Below are positions 24,442 to 33,078 of a DNA stretch of 64,000 bases, one piece after another. The position numbers and the translations under genes are program-made. The stretch covers positions 468,339 to 532,338 of the forward strand of contig NZ_GL890986.1 of the NCBI RefSeq assembly GCF_000212815.1, in the 5' to 3' direction. The DNA is from Streptococcus sanguinis SK49. Lineage in GTDB: Bacteria; Bacillota; Bacilli; Lactobacillales; Streptococcaceae. How positions within the stretch are numbered: position 1 is the stretch's first letter; each line of letters opens with the position of its first letter. The notes beneath the pieces are model-generated. The model was not told the origin of the DNA, ran no database searches, and saw only the letters and a list, made by a program, of their open reading frames with translations.

Positions 24442-26853
24442 ATGTCCAAATCATCCCTTCAAAAAACAGTTGTGCTTTTGAGCGCAGCGGCTCTTGCAGC
24501 AGCTGTAAATGCTGTCCAGGCTGATGAAAATGCTCCAGCAATCACTGCTAATCCTGCTCCAGTAGAAAGCAGTGCAGCTGAAGCAAAACCAACGACTGCT
24601 GCAAGTCCTACTGAAGCTACTGCGACACCAGAGAGCACAGATCCTAGCTCTGCTATTTCTCCAGAAAATGCCAGTGGGAACGCTGATGCTCTGATGGCTA
24701 TGGCTCGCAATGTCGCAGCTACTGAGGATACAAAGCCCGTGGAGGGACAGACTGTCGATCTTCGTATCTTGGCAACGACCGACCTCCATACCAACTTGGT
24801 CAACTACGACTACTATCAGGACAAGCCGGTGGAGACCTTGGGACTGGCTAAAACAGCCGTGCTGATTGAGAAGGCCAAGAAAGAAAATCCTAACGTCCTC
24901 TTGGTCGACAATGGCGATACCATCCAAGGAACGCCGCTGGGAACCTATAAGGCAATTGTAGATCCTGTGGAGAAGGGCGAACAGCATCCTATGTACGCTG
25001 CTCTGCAGGCTCTGGGCTTTGAAGCTGGTACGCTAGGAAACCATGAGTTTAACTACGGTCTGGACTACCTGAATCGTGTGATTGAGACAGCTGGCATGCC
25101 TCTTGTCAATGCCAATGTGCTGGATCCAGCGACTGGTAAATTCATCTATCAGCCTTACAAAATCATCGAAAAGACCTTTACGGATACTCAGGGACACTTG
25201 ACGACTGTCAAGATTGGTGTGACTGGGATTGTACCGCCGCAGATTCTCAACTGGGATAAGGCAAACCTAGAAGGAAAGGTGGTTGTTCGCGATTCTGTTG
25301 AGGCTATTCGAGACATTATTCCTGAGATGCGCAAGGCTGGTGCAGACATCACTTTGGTGCTTTCTCACTCTGGCATCGGAGATGACAAATATGAAAAAGG
25401 CGAGGAAAATGAAGGCTATCAAATCGCCAGCCTGCCAGGTGTGGATGCTGTCGTAACGGGCCACTCCCACGCAGAATTTCCAAGTGGAAATGGAACTGGC
25501 TTCTACGAAAAATACTCTGGCGTAGACGGTGTCAACGGTAAAATCAACGGCACTCCTGTAACCATGGCTGGAAAATACGGCGACCATCTGGGCGTCATTG
25601 ACCTCAAGCTAAACTATACCGATGGCAAATGGAAAGTCACTGACAGCAAGGGCTCCATCCGCAAGGTAGATACCAAGTCTAATGTAGCAGATCAGCGCGT
25701 CATTGACATTGCCAAAGAATCCCACCAAGGAACTATTAACTATGTCCGCCAGCAAGTCGGCACTACAACTGCACCGATTACAAGCTACTTCTCTCTGGTC
25801 AAAGACGATCCATCCGTGCAAATCGTCAACAATGCCCAGCTTTGGTATGCTAAGCAAGAGCTGGCTGGCACGCCTGAAGCCAACCTTCCCATTCTGTCTG
25901 CAGCTGCTCCTTTCAAGGCAGGAACTCGTGGGGATGCAACGGCCTACACAGACATTCCAGCTGGTCCTATTGCCATCAAGAACGTAGCAGACCTCTATCT
26001 CTATGACAATGTCACTGCTATCCTCAAGGTCAACGGTGCTCAACTCAAAGAATGGTTGGAAATGTCAGCTGGACAATTCAATACCATTGATCCAAATAAT
26101 AGCCAACCGCAAAATCTGGTCAATACTGACTACCGGACTTATAACTTTGATGTTATCGACGGTGTTACCTATGAGTTTGACATTACCCAGCCGAACAAAT
26201 ACGACCGCGAAGGCAAACTGGCCAATCCAACTGCCAGCCGGGTCCGTAACCTGAAATACCAAGGCAAAGAGATTGACCCCAATCAGGAATTTATCGTTGT
26301 GACCAACAACTACAGGTCCAACGGTAACTTCCCTGGTGTTCGAGAAGCCAGCCTCAACCGTCTGCTCAATCTGGAAAACCGCCAAGCCATCATCAACTAT
26401 ATCTTGGCTGTCAAAAATATCAATCCAAGTGCAGATCAGAACTGGCATTTCGCTGATACCATCAAGGGACTGGACCTGCGCTTCCTGACAGCTGATAAGG
26501 CCAAGAACTTGATTGGTACTGACGGAGACATCGTCTATCTAGCGGCATCTGCCCAAGAAGGATTCGGCGAATACAAATTCGTCTACGTCGCACCGAAAAC
26601 TGAACCAGTGCCTATTGAGCAACCAAGCTCTCCGACTATCGCAGTCGAAGCAGCCAACCTTCAGCATAGCAGAGTAGACTTCCCTGTCTTGACTGCTGTT
26701 GACCCTAGCACAAACAAGCAAGCGTCCCACAGACAGGCAGGAGCAGAAAGCCTTCCAGCAACCGGAGAAAAAACGTCCTCGCTCGGACTCTTGGGACTTG
26801 TTATGACTGGACTTGCAGGAATCTTCGCCTTCAAAAAACGAGAAAGACAATAA
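24442..26853 (+). CDS. cdnP: Cell-wall-anchored 2',3'-cyclic nucleotide phosphodiesterase/3'-nucleotidase
   Basis: An 803-residue ectoenzyme. A signal peptide (ending near VQADEN) and an Ala/Pro/Thr-rich linker precede a calcineurin-like phosphoesterase domain. Its metal motifs are ATTDLHTN (near 110), DNGDTIQG, GNHEFNYG, LSHSGIGD and GHSHAEFP. The nucleotidase C-terminal domain follows (LSAAAPFKAGTRGD, DLYLYDN, EMSAGQFNTIDPN). The C-terminus has LPATG, a hydrophobic stretch and KKRERQ. Sequence motifs follow E. coli CpdB and the streptococcal CdnP/SntA group more closely than ordinary 5'-nucleotidases. These enzymes break down extracellular nucleotides and cyclic dinucleotides, freeing phosphate and nucleosides and dampening host STING signalling. 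Substrate range here is inferred from family. Confidence 0.88.
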   Translation: MSKSSLQKTVVLLSAAALAAAVNAVQADENAPAITANPAPVESSAAEAKPTTAASPTEATATPESTDPSSAISPENASGNADALMAMARNVAATEDTKPVEGQTVDLRILATTDLHTNLVNYDYYQDKPVETLGLAKTAVLIEKAKKENPNVLLVDNGDTIQGTPLGTYKAIVDPVEKGEQHPMYAALQALGFEAGTLGNHEFNYGLDYLNRVIETAGMPLVNANVLDPATGKFIYQPYKIIEKTFTDTQGHLTTVKIGVTGIVPPQILNWDKANLEGKVVVRDSVEAIRDIIPEMRKAGADITLVLSHSGIGDDKYEKGEENEGYQIASLPGVDAVVTGHSHAEFPSGNGTGFYEKYSGVDGVNGKINGTPVTMAGKYGDHLGVIDLKLNYTDGKWKVTDSKGSIRKVDTKSNVADQRVIDIAKESHQGTINYVRQQVGTTTAPITSYFSLVKDDPSVQIVNNAQLWYAKQELAGTPEANLPILSAAAPFKAGTRGDATAYTDIPAGPIAIKNVADLYLYDNVTAILKVNGAQLKEWLEMSAGQFNTIDPNNSQPQNLVNTDYRTYNFDVIDGVTYEFDITQPNKYDREGKLANPTASRVRNLKYQGKEIDPNQEFIVVTNNYRSNGNFPGVREASLNRLLNLENRQAIINYILAVKNINPSADQNWHFADTIKGLDLRFLTADKAKNLIGTDGDIVYLAASAQEGFGEYKFVYVAPKTEPVPIEQPSSPTIAVEAANLQHSRVDFPVLTAVDPSTNKQASHRQAGAESLPATGEKTSSLGLLGLVMTGLAGIFAFKKRERQ

Positions 26854-26860
26854 TGATTAA

Positions 26861-26898
26861 AAAATCAGCAACCAAAACGGCTGCTGATTTTGCTTTTT
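26861..26898. terminator. Bidirectional terminator between cdnP and rsmE
   Basis: AAAATCAGCA (26861-26870) pairs with TGCTGATTTT (26882-26891), flanked by A-rich and T-rich tracts. It serves both convergent genes; the rsmE stop lies at its right edge. Confidence 0.8.
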
Positions 26899-27649
26899 AA
26901 AGACTGTCCTTGCTCAATTCCGACAAAACACTGACTGCTGTCAAGGCATAAAGCGGAGCGGTTTCAGCCCGCAGGATACGTGGACCTAGACCAGCGGAGA
27001 CTGCCCCTGCTTGGCCAAAGGCTACTATTTCCTCTGGCGATAAACCGCCCTCCGGTCCGAAGATAAAGAGAACTTTTGCGCCGGCTTCCAAGCCTGACAG
27101 AGCCCGGACTAGAGCTGCAGATTCTCCTGCTTTGGCCGATTCTTCATAGGCCACGATGATGCGGTCAAAGTCTGTCAAGGCTGCCAGAAAGTCTGCCTTT
27201 TTATCAAAGAACCGAATCTCAGGAATCAGATTGCGCTTGCTCTGCTCTGCTGCTCCCTGAGCAATTTTCTCTAGCTTTTCACTCTTTTTAGCCAGCTTTT
27301 TGCCATCCCACTTGGCCACCGACCAGTCCGCTGGGAAAGCCCAGATACCACTGGCTCCTAGCTCCGTTACCTTCTGGGTGATAAACTCTAACTTATCCCC
27401 CTTGGGAAAACCTGAAGCAATGGTCACTTGAACCGGCAGCTCGGTATTGTCTGCTAGCTCTTCCAAGATTTCCAAACTCTGCTGACTGGGGTCTAACACC
27501 CGAGCCAGCCGTTTCATGCCATCATCAAAAACCAGTGTGACTTGGTCACCCTCTTTGAGCCGCATGACTGAAAACATATGTTTGGCCGTATCCTTATCCG
27601 TAACCACCAGAGGGGACTGAGGATTTCCTTTTATAAAATACTGCTGCAT
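26897..27649 (-). CDS. rsmE: 16S rRNA (uracil-1498-N3)-methyltransferase
   Basis: A 250-residue SPOUT-class methyltransferase that modifies U1498 of 16S rRNA. Hallmarks are the PUA-like start (MQQYFIKGN, HMFSVMRLKEGDQVTLVFDDG), KLEFITQKVTELG, and the SAM-knot motifs IFGPEGGLSPEEI and GLGPRILRAETAPLYAL. Normal length. It begins immediately after the prmA stop codon, the conserved prmA-rsmE operon of Firmicutes. Confidence 0.95.
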   Translation of the reverse strand: MQQYFIKGNPQSPLVVTDKDTAKHMFSVMRLKEGDQVTLVFDDGMKRLARVLDPSQQSLEILEELADNTELPVQVTIASGFPKGDKLEFITQKVTELGASGIWAFPADWSVAKWDGKKLAKKSEKLEKIAQGAAEQSKRNLIPEIRFFDKKADFLAALTDFDRIIVAYEESAKAGESAALVRALSGLEAGAKVLFIFGPEGGLSPEEIVAFGQAGAVSAGLGPRILRAETAPLYALTAVSVLSELSKDSL

Positions 27650-28603
27650 CTAACCACCTATCACACCTGAAATGTCCTGCGTTTTCTTAAAGACACAGGC
27701 ATTCCATTCGCCCTGAATCATATGCGTTTCCAGGAAAAATCCTGCCGCTTCCGCTGACTCGCGCACCATTTCCCACTTCTCAGAAATAATCCCACTCATA
27801 ATCAGATAGCCCTCATCCTTGACCAGACGGTAGGCATCCTCTGTCAGATGGATGAGAATATCGGCCAAAATGTTGGCAACTATGACATCCGCCTCGGTTT
27901 CTACGCCTCGGAGAAGATCACCCGGCGCCACATGAATGTTCTCCATACCAGGGTTGAGCTCAATATTTTCCTGCGCCACGCGTACAGCCACCTCGTCCAG
28001 GTCATAGGCGTAGATGTCCTTAGCGCCCAAGAGAGAGCTGGCAATGGAGAGGACGCCGCTGCCTGTACCCACATCCAGCACCGTTTCTCCGCCTCGCAAG
28101 ACCTGCTCCAGTGCAAAGAGGCTCATCTTGGTCGTCGGGTGAGTGCCTGTACCAAAGGCCATACCAGGATCCAGCTTGATAATCTTCTCACTAGCTGTCG
28201 CCTCATACTCCGTCCAGGACGGCACAATTGTCAAGTCATAGGTGATACGAGCCGGCTCAAAGTACTTCTTCCAGTTGTCCGCCCAGTCTTCCTCAGCCAG
28301 TTCCTGCCGAGTCAGCTGAATATCTCCCGTCTCCAAGCCGAAGTCATCCAGCTCAGCCAGACGCTCATTGGCCTGGGCCGCAACAGCCTCTATATCTACC
28401 GAATCCGGGTAGTAGCCGGTAATCTTGACCCGCTCGCTCTGCTCAACTTCTGGAAAAAGCTCACCATACTGGTCAACCTGCCCCAGATAATCTGCGCTGT
28501 CATCGATAGCCACACCCTGACTGCCCAGCTCAATCAGAATATTCGAGGCTGCTTCCTCCGCCTCACGCTTCACTTCAATCGTTAATTCCTGCCAAGTGTC
28601 CAT
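27650..28603 (-). CDS. prmA: Ribosomal protein L11 methyltransferase
   Basis: A class I methyltransferase of 317 residues that trimethylates ribosomal protein L11. It has the N-terminal L11-recognition domain ([17 protein letters not shown]), [15 protein letters not shown], the SAM motif [16 protein letters not shown] and [12 protein letters not shown] 28603 gives the family start; ATG 28606 is one codon earlier and a GTG lies further upstream. None has a strong ribosome site. The leader contains a hairpin at 28648-28676. Translation runs straight into rsmE. Confidence 0.94.
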   Translation of the reverse strand: MDTWQELTIEVKREAEEAASNILIELGSQGVAIDDSADYLGQVDQYGELFPEVEQSERVKITGYYPDSVDIEAVAAQANERLAELDDFGLETGDIQLTRQELAEEDWADNWKKYFEPARITYDLTIVPSWTEYEATASEKIIKLDPGMAFGTGTHPTTKMSLFALEQVLRGGETVLDVGTGSGVLSIASSLLGAKDIYAYDLDEVAVRVAQENIELNPGMENIHVAPGDLLRGVETEADVIVANILADILIHLTEDAYRLVKDEGYLIMSGIISEKWEMVRESAEAAGFFLETHMIQGEWNACVFKKTQDISGVIGG

Positions 28604-28707
28604 CATCAAAATACCAAGCCCGTAAAACACAAAGCCAAAATAGGAAATTCTCTGACGACGTTTGCGTCTAAGAGAACTTTATCTTTTTCCCACAGTGTTT
28701 AGGGCGG

Positions 28708-28732
28708 GTTCAGTTTAGAAATTTAACTGAAC
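28708..28732. repeat. Inverted repeat between GNAT gene and prmA
   Basis: GTTCAGTT (28708-28715) and AACTGAAC (28725-28732) form a perfect 8-bp pair with a 9-bp spacer. No T-run follows, so it is more likely an operator or processing hairpin than a terminator. Its role is unknown. Confidence 0.4.
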
Positions 28733-28746
28733 AATCCTTTCTTTGT

Positions 28747-29217
28747 TTATTTCATTGTCTTCGTCATATAGACCATATCCATGCCATCTTTTTCGGGCTC
28801 AGTATGGGTCTGATGATAGCCATTTTTCTCATAAAAAGCCACCATGCCTTTATCCTGGAAAACCGTACACAAATCCCATTGCCTAATGGTGGAGAATGTC
28901 TCCTCTATCAGACCAAGCCCCTCGGAGCCATATCCTTTATTCTGGTGCTCTGGCAAAATCGCCACTGTCCCAATCCAGCCTGCTGTATGTTCGTCATTTG
29001 TATTCAATCGAATAAAGCCCAGAATCTTCTCGCCGTCTTTGACAAAATAATAAAAACTATTGGGCCGCTCAACCAGTTTCCAGCGAATCCGCTCACGCTC
29101 CTCCAGATAGGGGTCGTATTGATCCTGATATTTTTCATAAACAGCCTTAAAACTCGCTCGCTGAATGACAATAATGGTCTCTAAATCCTCAGCTCCTGCC
29201 CGCTCAATATAAATCAT
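28747..29217 (-). CDS. GNAT family N-acetyltransferase
   Basis: A 156-residue Gcn5-related acetyltransferase. The acetyl-CoA-binding motif is visible as TVAILPEHQNKGYGSEGLGLIEE; the YYFVKDGEKILGFIRLN strand precedes it and FYEKNGYHQTHTEPEKDGMDMVYMTKTM closes the fold. The substrate cannot be told. It overlaps the NUDIX gene by 4 bp and is likely cotranscribed with it and the DUF3013 gene. Confidence 0.9.
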   Translation of the reverse strand: MIYIERAGAEDLETIIVIQRASFKAVYEKYQDQYDPYLEERERIRWKLVERPNSFYYFVKDGEKILGFIRLNTNDEHTAGWIGTVAILPEHQNKGYGSEGLGLIEETFSTIRQWDLCTVFQDKGMVAFYEKNGYHQTHTEPEKDGMDMVYMTKTMK

Positions 29218-29666
29218 GATCGCACCTCCAAATAATCTATCAACCTGTCCTGCAGCTGCGGAATAACCTTTTTATCTGATAAGAACCGGCTCACATCCAT
29301 CATCTGATAAGCCTGGCCCTCATCACCAAAGACGATACTGGCAAAATCTTCCTGAGTGATGGTTCCCACCATAAAAATAGAAGTTTCGTCTGGAACAAGC
29401 ATTCCTTGATATTCCTTGGCCCAGACAATAGCCGTTTCTTCAAGCTTCAAACCAAGTTCTTCAAAAACCTCTCTTTGGACGCATTCAAAAGGCGTTTCCT
29501 CGCCCTCTCGGCCACCGCCTGGCAGCTCCCACATATTGGGCCAAGGAATGGTTGAAATATCGTCTCGCAAGATAGTCAGCAGCTTGTCATCACAGATCAA
29601 GACGATCTTGCAGCCAGAAAATCCCTGATGTTTGTGCAGCAAATCTAGTTCTTCTTCATCCGCCAT
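29214..29666 (-). CDS. NUDIX hydrolase
   Basis: A 150-residue NUDIX protein. The box runs from GGGREGEETPFECVQREVFEELGLKL, matching GX5EX7REUXEEXGU. The start KHQGFSGCKIVLICDDKLLTILRDD forms the first strands. It would hydrolyse a nucleoside diphosphate linked to another moiety; the substrate is not predictable. It sits between DUF3013 and GNAT genes in one transcript. Confidence 0.92.
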   Translation of the reverse strand: MADEEELDLLHKHQGFSGCKIVLICDDKLLTILRDDISTIPWPNMWELPGGGREGEETPFECVQREVFEELGLKLEETAIVWAKEYQGMLVPDETSIFMVGTITQEDFASIVFGDEGQAYQMMDVSRFLSDKKVIPQLQDRLIDYLEVRS

Positions 29667-29675
29667 AAGCGCCTC

Positions 29676-30146
29676 CTAATACCTCGGATAGGAATAAAAG
29701 TCAGTCTCAATCAAATCAGCTCTGCCATTTTCAAAAGCCTCAGCATTCCAAGCCATCTCAAACTCTGCCACCTCTGGATATGCTAAGAAGTCCATGAGTG
29801 CATCGAGACCAGACTCAGCAGTTTGGGTTAGGAAATCCACAAAATAAGCCAGAAACTCCCGTGACAGGCCCTTCTTAGGCTCATAGGGCAGGGCAGCCAG
29901 ATAGTCCTCGGCCTCAAAACGAGACTTGGCCGGATTGTAGAAAAGCACGGCTTCCTCAAAGTAAATATCCTCAGCCGAAGCATTGCCCTCAGCATCAACC
30001 GTCTCAATCCCGCCTGGATTTTGCACCTCAAGAAGAAAGGCTACTTCCACTGCATGATTCTTCTTGTCCCAGTTTATCTCATAGTCAAAAGGAAAGCTCT
30101 TCCCCATTTCCTCGTCCAATATCTCCAAAAAACCGTACTTAGCCAT
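29676..30146 (-). CDS. DUF3013 family protein
   Basis: A 156-residue acidic cytosolic protein (MAKYGFLEILDEEMGKSFPFDYEINWDKKNHAVEV-type start, Tyr-rich end FYSYPRY). It matches the DUF3013 family found next to rarA in streptococci. No known function. It is divergently oriented to rarA with an 87-bp gap that must hold both promoters. Confidence 0.85.
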   Translation of the reverse strand: MAKYGFLEILDEEMGKSFPFDYEINWDKKNHAVEVAFLLEVQNPGGIETVDAEGNASAEDIYFEEAVLFYNPAKSRFEAEDYLAALPYEPKKGLSREFLAYFVDFLTQTAESGLDALMDFLAYPEVAEFEMAWNAEAFENGRADLIETDFYSYPRY

Positions 30147-30233
30147 GATTTCCTCTTTTCATTGTGATAAAATATTACTATCTACAATAGTAACACAAAA
30201 AGCCAAGAAAAACACTTGCAGAAAGGAAATCTT

Positions 30234-31502
30234 ATGCCAGAAAACCTCGCCCTGCGCATGCGGCCGACCGACATCGATCAGATTATCGGCCAGCAACATC
30301 TGGTCGGATCTGGAAAAATCATCCGTCGCATGGTTGAAGCCAACCGCCTGTCCTCGATGATTCTTTACGGACCACCCGGCATCGGCAAAACCTCTATTGC
30401 CTCAGCTATTGCCGGCACAACCAAGTTCGCCTTTCGGACCTTTAACGCCACCGTAGATAGCAAGAAACGCCTGCAGGAAATTGCTGAAGAAGCTAAATTT
30501 TCCGGCGGACTGGTGCTCCTACTTGACGAGATTCACCGTTTGGACAAGACCAAGCAAGACTTTCTTCTACCGCTATTAGAAAGCGGTCTAGTCATCATGA
30601 TTGGAGCGACGACGGAAAATCCTTTCTTTTCTGTCACCCCTGCCATCCGAAGCCGAGTTCAGATATTTGAGCTTGAGCCCCTCAGCAACGAAGACATCCG
30701 GACAGCCATTCAGCTAGCCCTGACAGATAAGGAACGAGGATTTGATTTCCCAGTGGAGCTAGACGATGAAGCTCTAGACTTCATTGCTATCTCTACCAAT
30801 GGAGACCTGCGCTCTGCCTATAATTCACTGGACCTAGCCGTACTCTCTACCCCAGAAGATAGCAAGGGCATCCGCCACATCACGCTTGATGTGATGGAAA
30901 ACAGCCTGCAAAAGAGCTACATCACCATGGATAAGGATGGAGACGGCCATTACGATGTCCTCTCTGCCCTGCAGAAGTCCATCCGTGGCTCCGATGTCAA
31001 TGCCAGCCTCCACTACGCAGCTCGTCTCGTTGAGGCAGAAGACCTAACTAGCCTAGCTCGACGCCTGACCGTTATCGCTTACGAAGATATTGGCTTGGCA
31101 AATCCAGACGCTCAAGTTCATACTGTTACAGCTCTGGAGGCAGCTCAGCGGATTGGCTTCCCTGAAGCCCGTATCCTTATTGCTAATATCGTCATTGATT
31201 TGGCACTTTCTCCTAAGTCCAACTCAGCCTATGTGGCTATGGACAATGCCCTGGCCGACCTAAAAAAGAATGGAAATCTTCCCATCCCACGCCACTTACG
31301 AGACGGCCACTATGCTGGCAGCAAGGAATTGGGCAACGCACAGGACTATCTCTACCCTCACTCCTATCCTGGCAATTGGGTCAAGCAGGACTATCTGCCT
31401 GACAAGATAAAAGATGCCAATTACTTCACGCCTAATGAGAATGGCAAATACGAGCGAGCCCTTGGAATGACTAAGGATAAGATTGATGACTTAAAAAAAT
31501 GA
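30234..31502 (+). CDS. rarA: Replication-associated recombination protein A (AAA+ ATPase)
   Basis: A 422-residue clamp-loader-like ATPase (RarA/MgsA) acting at stalled replication forks. It shows [19 protein letters not shown], Walker [10 protein letters not shown] (46-54), Walker [12 protein letters not shown], sensor 1 GATTENPFF and the C-terminal tetramerisation region ([21 protein letters not shown]). ATG 30234 has an AAAGGAA site; an in-frame ATG 18 bp earlier is less well placed. The 6S RNA and tRNA-Lys genes follow on the same strand, a conserved Firmicute arrangement. Confidence 0.95.
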   Translation: MPENLALRMRPTDIDQIIGQQHLVGSGKIIRRMVEANRLSSMILYGPPGIGKTSIASAIAGTTKFAFRTFNATVDSKKRLQEIAEEAKFSGGLVLLLDEIHRLDKTKQDFLLPLLESGLVIMIGATTENPFFSVTPAIRSRVQIFELEPLSNEDIRTAIQLALTDKERGFDFPVELDDEALDFIAISTNGDLRSAYNSLDLAVLSTPEDSKGIRHITLDVMENSLQKSYITMDKDGDGHYDVLSALQKSIRGSDVNASLHYAARLVEAEDLTSLARRLTVIAYEDIGLANPDAQVHTVTALEAAQRIGFPEARILIANIVIDLALSPKSNSAYVAMDNALADLKKNGNLPIPRHLRDGHYAGSKELGNAQDYLYPHSYPGNWVKQDYLPDKIKDANYFTPNENGKYERALGMTKDKIDDLKK

Positions 31503-31534
31503 TGACATCGTTTGCAAAAAATCACATTTTTCTC

Positions 31535-31562
31535 TTGAATTTTTCAAAATTTATGGTATCAT
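31535..31562 (+). promoter_or_regulatory. Promoter of 6S RNA
   Basis: TTGAAT (31535-31540), 16 bp, then TATCAT (31557-31562), placed a few bases ahead of the predicted 6S RNA start and downstream of the rarA stop codon. Confidence 0.6.
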
Positions 31563-31569
31563 AATTATA

Positions 31570-31758
31570 GAAACGCTGTGGTGTACGACTTCACACTTAA
31601 GTGTTGACCGACTATTTTTTGTATTATTAGGGAAACAAAAGACTTCTAACAGCATGCAAGCCGTGTCACGCGGAAGCAGCTTCAGTTAGAGCGAGTTGCC
31701 CACCTGCTTAATTGCGCGGGTTCAATACAAATCGTGAAGGTCCGGCACCAATACAGCT
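31570..31758 (+). ncRNA. ssrS: 6S RNA
   Basis: A non-coding stretch of about 190 nt directly behind rarA. Its ends can pair (GCTGT..GGTG near 31574 with CACC..ACAGC near 31746-31757) to form the closing stem, with a long interrupted helix and a central open region between, followed by a T-rich tract. 6S RNA mimics an open promoter and binds the housekeeping RNA polymerase in stationary phase. Position next to rarA is typical of Firmicutes. Exact ends are estimates. Confidence 0.75.
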
Positions 31759-31767
31759 TTTTCTATT

Positions 31768-31840
31768 GCCTCCTTAGCTCAGCTGGCAGAGCAGCGGACT
31801 CTTAATCCGTGGGTCGCAGGTTCGATCCCTGCAGGGGGCA
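31768..31840 (+). tRNA. tRNA-Lys (CUU)
   Basis: A 73-nt cloverleaf without encoded CCA. The acceptor stem GCCTCCT/AGGGGGC has one T-G wobble pair, the D-arm contains AGCTCAGCTGGCAGAGC, the anticodon loop CTCTTAA gives anticodon CTT, and the T-arm is GCAGGTTCGATCCCTGC. The 3-prime end of this gene recurs downstream as attachment-site scars. Confidence 0.95.
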
Positions 31841-31859
31841 CATCTAAATCAACAGAAAT

Positions 31860-31884
31860 AAGCCTTGAAACCAAGGCTTTTTTT
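31860..31884 (+). terminator. Terminator of tRNA-Lys
   Basis: AAGCCTTG (31860-31867) and CAAGGCTT (31872-31879) form a stem followed by T residues. Near-copies recur at about 34971, 36346 and 36671. Confidence 0.85.
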
Positions 31885-31980
31885 AACGTCTAATAGCTTT
31901 TTGTAGAAAAGTATTTAAAAATAAAAGAGAAGAGAATCTCTCACTCTCTTCTCAGTATATCTTATTAAATTTAGTTTTTC

Positions 31981-33069
31981 TTAATCTACCTGATTTTCCT
32001 TTGCAACGACAAATTCTTTAACCAGTCGATAGATAACAGCAAATACGGGGGTAAAGAATATCATTCCAAGTAGTCCGAAAAGATTCCCTCCAATACTAGC
32101 AGCCGCAAGCGTGAAAATAGCTGGCAAACCAATAGACTGACCTACAACTCTAGGATAAATAAGGTTTCCTTCAATCAGCTGTATAACTTGATATAGAAGA
32201 AGAGAAAGTAAGGCTTGAGTAGGACTCACTGTGAAGATAAAAATCGCTCCCACAACACAAGCAATCATAGGCCCTACATAAGGAATGAACGATAGCACTC
32301 CTGCAAAGATACCTGTCATTACTCCATAGGGTATCCCAAACACGCTGTAACCAACCGCTATCATAACTCCTATGATAACTGCTTCAATCAGCTGACTCAT
32401 CAAAAATTGGTCATAAGTCTCTAGTGCTACTTGTCCAATGTAAGTCAACTTTATCACCACCTTCTCTGGAAGAAAAACTTTTAGAAGTCGACTCGTCATC
32501 GCTGCCAAATGTTCCTTACTGGATAAAAATAAAAAGGTGAAGACTATAATCAAAAAGGCATTCATCAAACTTGAAAAAATATTGCCGATATTACTAGTCA
32601 GACCTGATAAAAAACCTATCAAAGCTTGGCTAATAGAACTAGATTGTCCCTGTATGCCTGATACGATAGTTGACAACATGTCTTTGGTTACAAATTCCGA
32701 GCTGCCTAGCAATTTCCCAAGTTGAGTAAGGACTGTTGAAAGGACTGTTCCCAGCTGACTAATAGTCTGGGCTAGGGTTGGCAGCACCAAAACCAAAAGA
32801 GCAATCACGATTAAGATAAGAGCTAGGAAAACAAGTACCATGGCAATCGGACGACGCAACTCTGCCTTTACCTTCAATTTAACTAAGTACTGTTCAATTT
32901 TTTTCATAGGAACATTAAGCACAAAAGCAATAACAGCACCATAAATCAAGGTTGATATTACATCAAAGAGAGAGATTGCTCCTGATATAAAGCTCGATGC
33001 ATTCAGAATTACAAGAGCAACCAGCCCTATAAAAAGTATTAACGGGGTGTATTTTTTTACTAAGTTCAT
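31981..33069 (-). CDS. AI-2E family transporter (PerM-like)
   Basis: A 362-residue membrane protein with about eight transmembrane segments and the long central hydrophilic stretch typical of AI-2E/UPF0118 proteins. Family motifs include YDQFLMSQLIEAVIIGVMIAVGY, GVLSFIPYVGPMIACVVGAIF and QLIEGNLIYPRVVGQSIGLP. Despite the name, members export or transport diverse small molecules or ions; the substrate is unknown here. It starts 10 bp after the stop of the upstream membrane-protein gene and forms an operon with it. The pair sits right behind the tRNA-Lys terminator. Confidence 0.9.
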   Translation of the reverse strand: MNLVKKYTPLILFIGLVALVILNASSFISGAISLFDVISTLIYGAVIAFVLNVPMKKIEQYLVKLKVKAELRRPIAMVLVFLALILIVIALLVLVLPTLAQTISQLGTVLSTVLTQLGKLLGSSEFVTKDMLSTIVSGIQGQSSSISQALIGFLSGLTSNIGNIFSSLMNAFLIIVFTFLFLSSKEHLAAMTSRLLKVFLPEKVVIKLTYIGQVALETYDQFLMSQLIEAVIIGVMIAVGYSVFGIPYGVMTGIFAGVLSFIPYVGPMIACVVGAIFIFTVSPTQALLSLLLYQVIQLIEGNLIYPRVVGQSIGLPAIFTLAAASIGGNLFGLLGMIFFTPVFAVIYRLVKEFVVAKENQVD

Positions 33070-33078
33070 AAATTCTCC

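Noticed and set aside
24442..26853. Naming the gene as a plain 5'-nucleotidase (nt5E-like)
   Set aside because: The motifs and segment order follow CpdB/CdnP-type 2',3'-cyclic nucleotide phosphodiesterases throughout.
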